Shown: positions 1 to 9,655, numbered from the stretch's first letter. The stretch: DNA of 64,000 nt from Gemmatimonadota bacterium (GCA_016712265.1 JADJRJ010000028.1:1-64000), one strand, 5' to 3'. Notes: generated by a model from the letters alone, not told the origin. Numbers and translations are program-made.

Positions 1-270
1 GCGCAGTTGCTCCAGCTTCCTCGAGGAGCGCAAGCAACCTGCTCGGTTGCTCATCGAGAGTCTGGACGAACAACCGGAGTCTGACCTCAGTGGATCGCCG
101 AGGTGACCCGTCGCGCCGCCGAACTGCGAGAGGGACGCATCGCCGGGGTCCCTCCCGCCCAAGAGGTCTTTGACGCCGCCCGCCGTAGTCTGGCGGCGGG
201 GACGCGGAGTACTATGACCCGGCCTCGCGCGGTCTTGGGGCGGACTTCCTGAACGAGCTGTAGCGTGATG
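1..270 (+). pseudogene. Remnant of addiction-module antitoxin and ParE-like toxin start
   Basis: Reading across frames gives LLIESLDEQPESDLS and then AELREGRIAGVPPAQEVF, the pattern of the small RelB-like addiction-module antitoxins (a LxxSLD start and a late RxAELxxGxxxGxPxxEVF stretch). It is followed by EYYDPASRGLGADFLNEL, which resembles the first helices of ParE/RelE toxins. A stop and frame changes interrupt both, and the rest of the toxin is missing, so this is a decayed type II toxin-antitoxin pair. The left edge of the window cuts the antitoxin. The assignment rests on motif memory only. Confidence 0.5.
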
Positions 271-299
271 TCGATGGCCGGGCGCTCGTTCAGGCCCGA

Positions 300-690
300 T
301 CAGACGAACGCTGTCCCCCGAACCGCTGGAACGATCAAGTCATCATACTCGTCCGCGATCCGCGCCACACCAACGACCGTGAACATCAGCGCATCGCCTG
401 TCAGCCCCTCGCCGACAATCGCGTGGGTGAACATGATGTCGCCCGCCCCGTCGATGGCTAGCGCCCCTTAGCGCACTGAGAGGTTCGCTTCCAGCAGGAA
501 CTTGTGCAGCTCACCGGACTGCTCCGCACCGGTCACAACCCAGCTGAGCGCGCGGACGACGCCTCGCGCGTCGCCGATCCGGTCTTCATGCACCTGCGTC
601 ATCGCGGACCCGGTGCGCAACATGAACAGCGGGCGCTCCGGATGCGGCGTGGCCTGTTTCGAACTCGTCGCGGAGAACGGTCGCTACGCG
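300..690 (-). pseudogene. Remnant of YbjN / type III secretion chaperone-like protein
   Basis: On the minus strand the reading contains SWVVTGAEQSGELHKFLLE, then after an in-frame stop GALAIDGAGDIMFTHAIVGE and ARIADEYDDLIV. A run of ELxxxLLxxN, a FGAxxID strand pair and a final VAxxADEYDDxLV helix is typical of the YbjN and CesT-like chaperone fold. The start is unclear and there is at least one stop and one frame change, so the gene is dead as written. It lies directly downstream of the broken Clp-like gene on the same strand and may once have shared its operon. Confidence 0.4.
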
Positions 691-2900
691 CTCAGGTCGC
701 GCGCTGGGGTTCGGTCTCAAAGAAAGGTGATCGCCATCGCGTGGGGTTCCTATGCGGTGGAAGTACCGCGGTCTGGGGAAGGTGACTCTCAACGACCTGG
801 GCTGGCTGCCATCCATCCGCACTCGGCGCACGCGCCAGTTGGCGAGTGGCACTCGGGAAGATGGCGAACCAGCCGTGCAGCAGCGTTCCTGCTCGATCAA
901 ACGCTCCACGGACTCCAGGTTCACGGCACCACCGTTCGGCTTCGCGAACCACGTTGCCACCGGCGCCCCAGCGCAGCTCAACACGATGCTCGGCGAGCCG
1001 TCCCGCAGCCGATTGAGCGTGCGCTCGACTATCGGGCGCGCCGGTGGCGGGTTCCCGGTGGGCGAGGTTGCGCACCACCAGGTCAACGGATCCTGCCAGC
1101 CGCGCCGAACAGCGACGCCGCCAAGTCGTCGTCCTGGCTGTTTCGTCCCGTCGATGTCTCGAACGAGTGGAAACTCCACCTGCGGGCGATCGGCTTCCAC
1201 GGACTCGGCGGTGAGGACCACAATCGTGTCGGCGAAGTGCATCCGACGCCCGCGATAGTCCGTGAGCACGGCGCGCGCGCGTGCGTGGCGAACGCACCAC
1301 GAACGGCGGGTGGGCCGCGTCGATCCGTTCGCAAAGCACGACGGTCCAGGGTTCTCTGCGACGCCACACGAGGGCGTGCTGATCGAGTAGCCGACGCACG
1401 AGGGCGGGGAACCCAGGAGGCTCCTGAGCCCGGGCCTGGCCGACAAACGGGAGTAGTCGATGCGTACCACGCGATTGGCGTCGCTGAATACGTGCCGCGT
1501 GAGTGCTTGCGCGTGACCCTCATGCGGCCGCCTCGCGGCATCGCCAGCGAGCGCCACGATGAGGTTGGGGCGCGACGCCTGAAGATCGAGGCCGCGCATC
1601 GTGAAGCCGAGTCGCTCAACTACGGACTGCACTGAGTCCGCGTCCAATCCGTACTCATCCACCAGGTCGGCGGCGAGCGCCGCGAGAGCGCGTCCGATGG
1701 AGCGCCGCTTCCGCCGAGGAGGCGGTCCACGACTTCCGTGGCTGCCTCGACGTCTACCGTCGTGAGACCGGCCGCCAATGCGTGGGCAACCACATGATCC
1801 AACAACAGGTCCACCGTTCGTCCGGAAAGCGCCGGTTGGGCATGCGGCGCTCGGCCGTGGTGACTGAAATAATGCCAGGACGTCATCGCTAACCTGGATC
1901 CTTTGCGCTTCTGCGTAATAGCCGGAATCCCGCATAGCACATCGAGCGCCATCGTCGGAGTCATCTCGGTGATCCGATCGGCTGAAAACGCCGCGCGAGC
2001 GCCTTGTCGCTCTCGATGAAACGGCGATATCATCGTCCGTGGTCGCTGCGATACAGGCACGGCTCCAGCGAGCGGCCAGCGCGGGCTTCAGCATGCTGGC
2101 CATGCCGCCCGTGCCCTCGCGACCGCCGGCACCGATCAGCGCGTGCACCTCATCAATAGCACAGGATCACCCCAGGCTGCCATTTGCCTCGGCGACCACC
2201 GCTTCCGCATTCGTTTGTCAAGTTCGCCGACCACGCCTGCGCCAGCCACGAGCGCCGAGGGCTGAAGGAGACGATGCGCGCCTGCCAAACGCGGAGGAAC
2301 AGCGCCGGACGCAATGCGCGCCGCCAACGCCTCGACGATGGCGGTCTTTCCGGTGCCAGCCGGTCCGACGAGGAGGGGGGTTCGGCTTGGTGAGGCGGCA
2401 AGGTGAGGATCATGGCATCAACTCCTCATTGCGACCGACGACGAAGCCGAGCTGGATCTTCCCGGGCCGCACGGGTCAAGTCGCGGCCATACCGATCGAG
2501 GGGTCGGCGTCGGCCGCCGATGGCGCCGTGGCAGGGCCTCTGGCCGCACGCCTGGTGCTGCGGGCTTGGCGGACGGTTTCCCGGATGGTCGGAATGACCC
2601 CAGCGCGCGCTCAGCACCACGGCGAGCAGGTCACGCTCGGTGCCAAGCGCCTTCCTTGGGCGGCGTGTTCACTCGCGCGGTTTACGAGTTCATCTGCCGG
2701 GGGAGCGGCAGTCCGGTCCTCCGCGTGCGACGGAGGCGCGGAGCGCGAGCGTCGCCTCCGGAGGTCGAGAGGTGACCCGCACCAGCGACTCAGCCATCGG
2801 TCCGTAACGCTCCAGGAGGGCGACGGTCAGACATTAAGTCCGGGGTGCCGCCGTGGCTGGCGGAGAGCTTCAACGAACGCGCGAGAGCGGCAGGGGATAG
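690..2900 (-). pseudogene. Clp/Hsp100-type AAA+ ATPase, multiply frameshifted
   Basis: Piecing together minus-strand frames gives the hallmarks of a two-AAA Clp ATPase. Near 2450 there is RYGRDLTRAAR (the linker before D1). Around 2340-2370 there is a D1 Walker A, GPAGTGKTAIVEALA. Around 2130-2170 there is a Walker B/sensor stretch, DEVHALIGAGGREGTGG. Near 2000 comes ARRFQPIRITEM. D2 is recognisable from a PPxxVGY pore-loop region, VVLCERIDAAHP in place of the Walker B, and YRGRRMHFADTIVVLTAES. Many frameshifts and stops separate these pieces, far more than one base error could explain. The D2 acidic Walker residues also look altered. It is a normal Clp type without the release-factor tail of the gene at 6176-8982. 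Ends are approximate. Confidence 0.75.
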
Positions 2901-3591
2901 TGTGGACACTGCGGTGGCCCAGTGAGAACAGGGGTGGAATGCGTCCGAATTTGCTGTTGGACGCGGGTGGCGGGAAGGAGGGATAGATTCGCGACTAACA
3001 GCGACAGCCTGGGGGTCCGCAATCAGGTCGAACACTGACAGCGCGCGCGGTGCGGAGGGCCTAACCTGCACGATGAAACTCAGAATCATCATGGGGTGTC
3101 TGGCGAACGGGCGGTGCGGTGAACCTTCGAGTAGCCGGATAGGTGACCTCAATTTGTCCGGCGAGCGCCATGCCGGTGTGGGCCCTGTGGAAGCGACCGC
3201 CTAACCTGCGTGACATGACCGAGACAACGATGGCGGCTCTCCGTGACGAGAGAATTGGATCGGGACTTCTCTTCGGCAGCTGGTGCGTGGCGCCACAGTC
3301 GGGCATCGATAACGGTCGCTCGAGGGCGCATAGAGCCACCACGAGGTGGGTCGCCGGTGGGTAGCGTACGGTGAAGACATTCTCGACCGTGAGCAGGCCG
3401 GCCCCTGGGTTGGAGGGGCGACACTCTGCCTCCCTGATGGGTAGTAGACGTACTACGCTTCGTTTGCCCAGTGCCGATACCAGTGGGCCGGGAGGGTGCT
3501 AGGTTGCGGGCGATCCCGACGCGGCACATACTGGTTCAGTCCAATTACACGTCTCCGTGCCATCCGCGACTGTTCTGACTCACATTGTTCG
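2901..3591. other. Gene-poor spacer
   Basis: No reading frame here shows a recognisable family or a consistent coding pattern on either strand. Two copies of GCCTAACCTGC (3059 and 3199) occur 140 bases apart, each followed shortly by an ATG, but the following frames are short and unlike proteins. The insertion sequence begins at the right edge. Confidence 0.5.
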
Positions 3592-3632
3592 TGACGTGAC
3601 CCCCAGAGTTGGTCCAGACCTTATGTCAGTCC
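3592..3632. repeat. IS left terminal inverted repeat
   Basis: It starts TGACGTGACCCCC and ends in TTATGTCAGTCC. It matches the right end in inverted orientation, and TTCG precedes it. Confidence 0.9.
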
Positions 3633-4490
3633 GGTTGGGGTGAGTGATGAATCTGTCCTGCGTCCCAGGGACAACGCAAACTCGCTCGGGGTGCAGTCGT
3701 GCAGGCTGCTATGGGGGCGGACCCCGTTGTACTCCACGCGCCACTGCTCAATGATCTCCTGCGCATCGGCCAAGCTCACGAACCAGGACTCGTTCAGGCA
3801 CTCGTCGCGGAACGTGCCGTTGAAGCGCTCGACGAAGGCGTTCTGCGTCGGCTTCCCTGGGTCAATGAAGCTCAGGGTCACGCCGTGGGTGTAGGCCCAC
3901 GCGTCCAGCGCGGCGCTCACGAACTCGGGGCCGTTGTCGCACACAATGGCCTGCGGTACGCCCCGCGTAGGCACCAGCCCCTCCAGCACGGCAGCGACCC
4001 GCGCGCCCGGCAACGAGAAGTCGACCTCGATCGCCAACGCCTCCCGCGTACAATCATCGACGAGCGTGAAGGCCCGGAACGCGCGCCCGTCGCCCAAGGT
4101 GTCGCGCACGAAGTCCATGCTCCACCGTTCGTTGGCGCGAGTCGGCACGGCCAAGGGCGTGCGCGGACCTGGCGCGATGCTTCCGCCGGCGCCGCCGGAC
4201 CTGCAGTCCCTCCTCCTGATACAGCCGCTGCACGCGTTTGTAGTTGAGCGGGGGCCCCGGCTCGCGCCGCAACACGCGCGTGAGCTGCCGGTAGCCCCAT
4301 CGCGGCTTCCGCCCCGCGAGCTCCGTCAGGCGCGCGCGCAGCGCGGTGTCGGGCCGCCGCTGCGTCCGATAGCGCTGACTCGAGCGCGCGAAGCCCGTGA
4401 AGCGACAGGCCCGGCGCTCCGAGATCCCGGCGGTCTGCGTGGCATGGGTGACGGCCGTCCGCCGGTGCTCGGGCGTCACCACTTTTTTCC
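3621..4490 (-). pseudogene. IS3-family transposase OrfB (DDE integrase), frameshifted
   Basis: The first part reads as the OrfB HTH_21 region, with GYRQLTRVLRREPG and KRVQRLYQEEGL. The second part, in another frame, is the rve integrase core: ANERWSMDFVRDTLGDG carries the first catalytic Asp, IVCDNGPEFVS the second, and the stretch around AFVERFNGTFRDECLNE the catalytic Glu. It ends with YNGVRPHSSL. The break lies near 4155, between the RRRRRKHRAR stretch and TPLAVPTRANER. All three catalytic acids are present, so the damage is one or a few lost bases. OrfB would normally be reached from OrfA by a -1 shift at the A6G run near 4482-4488. Confidence 0.9.
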
Positions 4491-4740
4491 CAGCAGATCC
4501 TTCACGACCTGGAGATTCAAGGCCTGGTCGGCGACGAGGCGCTTGAGCTGGCGATTCTCCTCCTCGAGGCTCTTGAGCCGCCGCGTCGTGCACCTGCAGT
4601 CCGCCGTACTTCTTCTTACAGCGATACAGCGTCACCTCCCTGACGCCGTGCTGCCGGACCAACTCGCTCACCTTGGCCCCCGCCTCCCAGGCGTGGAGCA
4701 CCTTGATGATCTGCTCGGTCGTGAAGCGACTCTTCCGCAT
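4476..4740 (-). pseudogene. IS3-family transposase OrfA, one-base deletion
   Basis: It begins MRKSRFTTEQIIKVLHAWE, the HTH of the IS407-type OrfA, and continues to KKKYGGLQVHDA. There one base is missing, because the expected coiled coil (RRLKSLEEENRQLKRLV and then VVKDLLGKKW) is read in the next frame and ends at TGA 4476-4478. The expected end overlaps A AAA AAG (minus strand), the usual slippery heptamer for -1 frameshifting into OrfB. Helix-turn-helix plus leucine-rich coil is the normal OrfA layout of about 87 residues. Confidence 0.85.
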
Positions 4741-4768
4741 GCCGTCCTCCCGGCGCTCGCCGTGTCGA

Positions 4769-4810
4769 GGACTGACATAATACCTGGCTCAGCTTTCGGG
4801 GGTCACGTCA
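4769..4810. repeat. IS right terminal inverted repeat
   Basis: The reverse complement begins TGACGTGACCCCC, and TTATGTCAGTCC is also shared with the left end. The copied TTCG follows at 4811-4814. Confidence 0.9.
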
Positions 4811-4830
4811 TTCGGGTTACCGCATCCTCA

Positions 4831-4977
4831 ATGCGTGCTGCATTCCGCAATGCCACCGCCTGTCTTGCGGTTGTAGCAGTTTCCGGGTGCGCGACAAACC
4901 CGGCGCGCTTCAGCCCTGACATTCCCATGAGATACGTCCTTGGCTCTCGCAGCGGCTGGTGGAAGCAGAGGCCATGA
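4831..4977 (+). CDS. Short lipoprotein-like reading frame, possibly a gene start cut by frameshift
   Basis: A start at 4831 gives a 48-residue product whose first part, ACLAVVAVSGC, is a good lipoprotein signal with Cys at the lipobox. It ends soon after. The next frames (MMKDIEKARGRLRG from 4974, then SLSFELQNAYIRAYETL) look like the continuation of one protein, so this may be the broken N-terminus of the gene at 5051-5647. It begins 20 bases after the insertion sequence, so the element may have removed its promoter. No family was recognised. Confidence 0.35.
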   Translation: MRAAFRNATACLAVVAVSGCATNPARFSPDIPMRYVLGSRSGWWKQRP

Positions 4978-5050
4978 TGAAGGACATTGAGAAGGCCCGT
5001 GGACGATTGCGTGGCCACCACCACGCGGGGGCGAGTCCCTGAGTTTTGAG

Positions 5051-5647
5051 TTGCAGAACGCCTACATACGCGCGTACGAGACTCTGGCGGCTGAACTGGA
5101 ATGGCTGCGTGGGGCGAATGGTATCGGGCCATATCCGTCAGAGCTTCCGACGCTGATCGCCCAAGCTTCGGGTATGGCGACGACGATTCTCCAGAGTGAG
5201 CGTACAGCGGCCGCTCGGCCAGCCTCTCGCCCAATGGGGGCTCCGCCGGCGGAACGCGACCAACGCCTTCAGCAACTGAGGGACGAGGTGGCTCGGGCGA
5301 AGGGCATGGAGCCGACGCTTCGGTCTCATCAACGTGCGGTACTGGACGCATTTCTAAGCGCAATCGGGCGGCCGACATCCGACGAGATGGTAGCGGAGAT
5401 GGACGCACATCGTGCACGCGTGACAGAGGCGGACAGGCAGCGTCGCGCACGCTTGGAGCGCGACGGTCCGATGGTCGCGCTCTTCTTCACGGGTTTGCTT
5501 GCTGCCTGGTTCTATTCGCAGTCGCGTCTATCGCCCGCAGAGGCACGCCGGCAAATTGACCAAGCCAACGCCGCGGCACGCGCGCTCTGTCCCCCCGGCC
5601 GATTCTGGCAACCGAGTGACTTCGCCGTAGGATCGTGCCTGCCATGA
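5051..5647 (+). CDS. Hypothetical protein with coiled coil and one membrane segment
   Basis: The 198-residue product is mostly charged helix (RDQRLQQLRDEVARAK and AHRARVTEADRQRRARL-type stretches). One hydrophobic segment, VALFFTGLLAAWFY, lies near residues 140-155, followed by a short tail with two Cys. No family was recognised. Similar protein sequence continues upstream in other frames to about 4974 and perhaps 4831, so the true start is uncertain and one or two frame breaks are likely. It overlaps the next gene by four bases (ATGA), suggesting translational coupling. Confidence 0.5.
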   Translation: MQNAYIRAYETLAAELEWLRGANGIGPYPSELPTLIAQASGMATTILQSERTAAARPASRPMGAPPAERDQRLQQLRDEVARAKGMEPTLRSHQRAVLDAFLSAIGRPTSDEMVAEMDAHRARVTEADRQRRARLERDGPMVALFFTGLLAAWFYSQSRLSPAEARRQIDQANAAARALCPPGRFWQPSDFAVGSCLP

Positions 5648-6009
5648 GGCAAACCTGCCGATTGGCCAGGCTATGGCATTGGACGCTGGTTCTTCTGCCT
5701 GCCTGCGTGTCCTTGCATGGACGTCCATTCATAGGAGAGTCGAAGTCGCGCCAGTGCGCGGCACTCGACAGCTGGCTGGCAAGGATGTACGCCCTAAATC
5801 CAGGAGTGGCGTTCAACAACGTCCATGTCAATCTCATCCCAAAGATGGTTGGCCCTGCGTTCAATGATGAGGTCTTTGTCCCAATATTTGGAATCACATT
5901 TCAGAAGATGTCGCGGAGTGAGCGCCGAGCGATCGCCCGCCGCCTTCGCGACTGCAGAGTTCAGGCCTGGGCGCAGTACGTGCTGCCTGGTATGCTTGGC
6001 GAGAAGTAG
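5644..6009 (+). CDS. Putative small lipoprotein
   Basis: Starting at ATG 5644 the product has Arg residues, then LWHWTLVLLPACVS, a lipoprotein signal with Cys at about residue 20. The mature part is about 100 residues and has no known motif. It contains two further Cys (SRQCAALDSW and RRLRDCRVQAW), which could form a disulfide outside the cytoplasm. The ATGA overlap with the gene before it argues for joint expression. It was probably co-inherited with 5051-5647, but function is unknown. Confidence 0.55.
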   Translation: MRQTCRLARLWHWTLVLLPACVSLHGRPFIGESKSRQCAALDSWLARMYALNPGVAFNNVHVNLIPKMVGPAFNDEVFVPIFGITFQKMSRSERRAIARRLRDCRVQAWAQYVLPGMLGEK

Positions 6010-6175
6010 GGGTGCGGCGCAGTCCGCCCCGTGTATGGGGTTCGCTATTCATGAGTATCAGCACCCAAACTGGCGCCGCTGCTTTGTTGCTGCGTAACCG
6101 GAACGCGTGCGCAGCGCGCGTCAACCTGCGCCGAACAAGGCGAGCGTGCTCGGACACCGCCAGAGCACAGAAGTC

Positions 6176-8982
6176 GTGAGCGATACACCTACACTTGCCG
6201 ACCAGCTCGCCGCATACGGCACCGTCCTGACCGACCCCCGATACCTCCCGTCCGAGGTGTTCGTGGACGGACGGGAGGAAACGCTGAGCCAGATACGGAC
6301 TGCCCTCGGACGACGCGAGGGACCCAGGGCCGTATTGCTTGTCGGCCCATCCGGCGCAGGGAAAACGGCCCTCGTACACGCGCTCGCGCATCACTACCGC
6401 AACGAATATCCCGACGAAGCGCACATCGTGCAGCTGAGTGTCACCACTCTGACGAGTGGCACCATGTACGTCGGCGTATGGGAGGAGCGGCTGGCCAAGC
6501 TCGTCGAACTGGCCGCCAGAACCTCAACCGTTCTGTACGCGCCGTCACTCGCAGACCTCGCGAGCGCTGGCCGCTGGTCAAAGTCCGACCATAACATGGC
6601 AGCCGCGCTCGCCGAGCCGCTCGCGCAGCGCAGGATCACGATGATCGCGGAGAGTACCCCGGAGGCCTATCGCCTCCTGTTGGGCCGCGACCCATCACTT
6701 GTCCGTCTGTTCGAGGTCATCCAGGTCCCACCAGCTACGGCCGCAGAAACGCGGCACATTCTCTCAAAGGTGGCCGAACGCGAGGAGAAGGACATCGCCT
6801 CCGACGTGATCGATCGTGCCGTTGAGCTGGCAGGTGAATTTCTGATCGGGAGCGCGATGCCGGGAGCCGCGGTGGACTTGCTGCTCCGCGCCATCAACGC
6901 GGTGCCGGACTACGAGCCCGCGATCGTGGCGTCGGACCTGCTCGTGACGCTGTCGGCCTCCACCGGCCTTCCGCGCGACTACCTCGATGATGCCATCCCG
7001 CTGGACCGCGCGTCGGTACGAACGTTCCTGGAGGCACGGGTCATGGGGCAGCCCGAGGCGGTCGACGCCGCAATGGAACGCGTCGCCCTCATCAAGGCGG
7101 GCTTGACCGACCCTGAACGACCCTTTGGTGTCCTGATGTTTGCGGGACCGACCGGGGTGGGAAGACGGAGCTCGCCCGCGCCCTTGCTGAGTTGCTCTTT
7201 GGCGACCCGAACCGGATGATCCGCCTGGACATGAGCGAGTTCGCCAAGCCGGACTCGTATGAGCGGCTCATCGGCACGCACTGGCAGCCCGGCGTCCTCA
7301 CGGATCCGGTGCGCTCGCAGCCCTTCTCCCTCGTCCTCCTCGATGAGATCGAGAAGAGCAGCCTGAATGTCTTCGATCTGTGTCTGCAGCTCTTCGATGC
7401 GGGACGGCTTACCGATGGAAAGGGGATCACAGCGGACTTTCGCCGCACGCTGATCATTGTCACCACCAATGTCGGCGCCGTTGTCTCGCGGAAGGGGGCG
7501 GTCGGCTTCGTCGAGTCGGCAGCAGCCGCACCGGACCGCGGAGACGCGATCCACGCGGAACGCGAATTGTCGATGGTCTTCCGCCCGGAGTTCCTCAACC
7601 GCTTCGACCACATCGTCCGCTTTCGTCCACTGGACGAGCAGGTGGTGGCACGGATCGCGGAGCGCGAGCTGCGCAAGGTGCTCGAGCGTAGCGGGATCCG
7701 GCGACGCGGGCTCACGCTGGATGTCGATCCCTCACTCCTGGCCCTGCTGCTTCGCGAGGGATACTCGCCCACGTTTGGCGCCCGCCCACTCAAGCGCGCA
7801 GTCGAACGTAAGGTGCTGCTCCCGGTCGCCTGGGCGCTCGCGCGTGGTGAAGCATCCCGTGGCTCGACGATGCGCCTGTCCGCGGTGAGCGGCCAGGTAC
7901 GCGTGTCGATCGCCCCGCCGGAGGCGCAACACGCTGAGCAGGAGGCTCCCGCGATCGACGAGCTGCAGGAACGCGGGGACCTGCGGCACGCGTCGGCGTT
8001 GATGCTCGCCGAGGTGGATGAACTGGTCGAGGCCTTCGCCCCGATGCAGTCGCGGCTGTCGGCGCGGCTCATCGAGAGCTCGTCACCGGGGTTCTACAGC
8101 GACCCATCAAGATCCCGCGCCGTGTTGGACGAGATCTACCGACTGGACGGCGCACGACGTGAAGTGCACGAAGTACAGGCAGCCATCGCAGCCTTTGACG
8201 AGCGGATGCATCGCGGCGTGCGCGACGAGCGGGAGTTGGCCGTGCTCAATCGGCGTGCCCGCACGCTCGAAGGTCGCCTGGATCACGTGCGGTTCATCGT
8301 GTCTTGCGATGACCTCGAAGCACTCGGCGACGCCTATGTCACCATCACGCGACTGCGCAGCAAGGAGCCGTCACTCGATGGGGTCTTCCGTCTCGCGGGA
8401 ATGTATCGGGCGTTCGCCGAGCGCCGCGGGTTGACCTGTGAAGTGGTGGACGATCGCGCTGATGAACCATCCGGGGAGGAGACGGTCTCTCTCCTCGTCT
8501 CCGGGTGCGGGGCCTATGCCTTGCTTCACGGTGAGAGCGGCCTCCACAAGTTCCGTGACGGCGGATCGCCACGCGACGTTCGCGAGACCGTCCGTGTTCT
8601 TGTGCAAGGGTTGCCTCTCGCTGCACCCAACCCGCCAGCAGACGCGGTGAGTATCGAGGTGCGGAAGACCGCGCGACCCGGGCGCCTCGTCCGCGCCGTG
8701 ACACTGGAGGTGCGCCTGCTGCATCGCGCTTCCAAGACCAGCCTGCGAGCAGACTGCGATGGAAGCCGCGACTGGGCGCTCGAGCGGCTGATGCCGCTGC
8801 TGTTCGTGCGTGTCGCCGAGTCGTCCACGAACGAGGGGCGAGAGGATCAGCTCGTGCGTCGCTATTCCCTTGGCCCGAATCAGCGCGTGCGCGACATCCG
8901 GACCGGATACTCGACCGGACGGCTCGACCGAGTGCTCCGTGGTGACATCGAGCGATTCCTCACGGGGCATCGACGCCGATAG
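6176..8982 (+). CDS. Clp-like double AAA+ ATPase fused to a GGQ-less release-factor-2-like domain (one frameshift)
   Basis: The chosen start is GTG 6176; 6107 is also possible. D1 has Walker A GPSGAGKTALVHALA (near 6345-6390) and a Clp-like pore-loop stretch, TMYVGVWEERL. Its Walker B position reads LYAPSLADL, without acidic residues. D2 starts near 7010; its Walker A, GPTGVGKTEL, is split by loss of one G near 7160 (two frames, 6107-7219 and 7192-8982). D2 keeps LVLLDEIEKSS, FLNRFDHIVRF and the C-terminal GARPLKRAVER, but the usual GYVG pore loop is absent (LIGTHWQPGVLTDPVR). From about 8030 the protein resembles RF2 to its end: GFYSDPSRSRAVLDEI, MYRAFAERRGL, GAYALLHGESGLHKF and VRDIRTGYSTGRLDRVLRGD. 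The GGQ site is replaced by RKTARPGRLVRA (about 8659-8697) and SPF is lost. A ribosome- or stalled-chain-linked unfoldase/regulator is an inference. Confidence 0.8.
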
Positions 8983-9022
8983 GCGGCGCATCACCGACGC
9001 CGGGAAGGGGCGATGAATGTGG

Positions 9023-9655
9023 CTAGCCTTCGCTCCCTCCGCGACGCTCGTTGCGCGATCGCCATCGGAACCAAAGCGCCGTCGCCGCGCTCGCCAGGAC
9101 CGCCGCCGTCCCGGCTGCATTCGCCGCGTTGCCGGGTAGCCAATACGGCTGCGTATTCGCCGCCGCCGCGGCCGCAACCGCCAGGTGCACCAGGAGAACG
9201 AACCCTCCGACGACCTGCGCGAGCGGTACCTTGACCAGCCGCCCAACAAGGAGATACACCGCCCCGAAGAACACCCCTTCGACGACTCCCTGGTAGTGCC
9301 AATAGTCGAACGGAAGGCGGTTGGCGAGCTTGGTGGAGATGCTCACCGTTGGGTACAGGCAAAGGGCGAGCACCCCGTACCGAGCCAATCGCGAGAGCCA
9401 GGTGCGCTCCCTGCCGTCGAGGTGCCACCACGCCGTCGGCGCCTTGTCTTTCCCTTCGTGCAGGCTCGCGTGGTCCTCGCGGCGTTCCATGATCTCGACG
9501 AAGGCCCGGTCGACAAACTCGGGATCAACCCCGACCTGCTGCGCCGAATCCCGGAGGTCGGCGAGCGTCGTCGATGACCCGAGCTCCTCGGCGAGTTCGA
9601 TGGCTCGCCGAAGGAGGCGGTCGGCAGTTGCATCCGGGAAGCGAGGAGACGACAT
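9023..9655 (-). CDS. Integral membrane protein, tandem paralogue 1
   Basis: The 210-residue protein starts MSSPRFPDATADRLLRRAIE. An acidic soluble N-terminal domain of about 95 residues contains DLRDSAQQVGVDPEFVDRAF. About four hydrophobic segments follow, including VVEGVFFGAVYLLVGRLVK and VGGFVLLVHLAVAAAA. The N-terminal part looks like a small helical recognition domain seen in other bacterial membrane proteins of unknown role. A second copy with the same order of parts is at 10302-10896. The C-terminus is basic. Function unknown; an inner-membrane location is inferred. Confidence 0.75.
   Translation of the reverse strand: MSSPRFPDATADRLLRRAIELAEELGSSTTLADLRDSAQQVGVDPEFVDRAFVEIMERREDHASLHEGKDKAPTAWWHLDGRERTWLSRLARYGVLALCLYPTVSISTKLANRLPFDYWHYQGVVEGVFFGAVYLLVGRLVKVPLAQVVGGFVLLVHLAVAAAAAANTQPYWLPGNAANAAGTAAVLASAATALWFRWRSRNERRGGSEG

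Larger units (their letters stand above)
3592..4810 (-). mobile_element. IS3-family insertion sequence (IS407-like)
   Basis: The element is 1,219 bases long. Its ends are inverted repeats: the left starts TGACGTGACCCCC and the reverse complement of the right starts with the same 13 bases, with patchy similarity for about 42 bases and a shared TTATGTCAGTCC. It is flanked by TTCG on both sides (3588-3591 and 4811-4814), a 4-base target duplication. This fits the IS407 branch of IS3. Both transposase frames are on the minus strand and both are damaged, so the copy is probably unable to move alone, although its ends are intact. Confidence 0.93.

Noticed and set aside
502..1635. Open frame of 377 codons on the plus strand
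   Set aside because: It lies opposite the broken Clp ATPase and looks like non-coding translation.
3061..3342. Open frames on the minus strand before the insertion sequence
   Set aside because: Composition and repeats do not look like protein and no family is visible.
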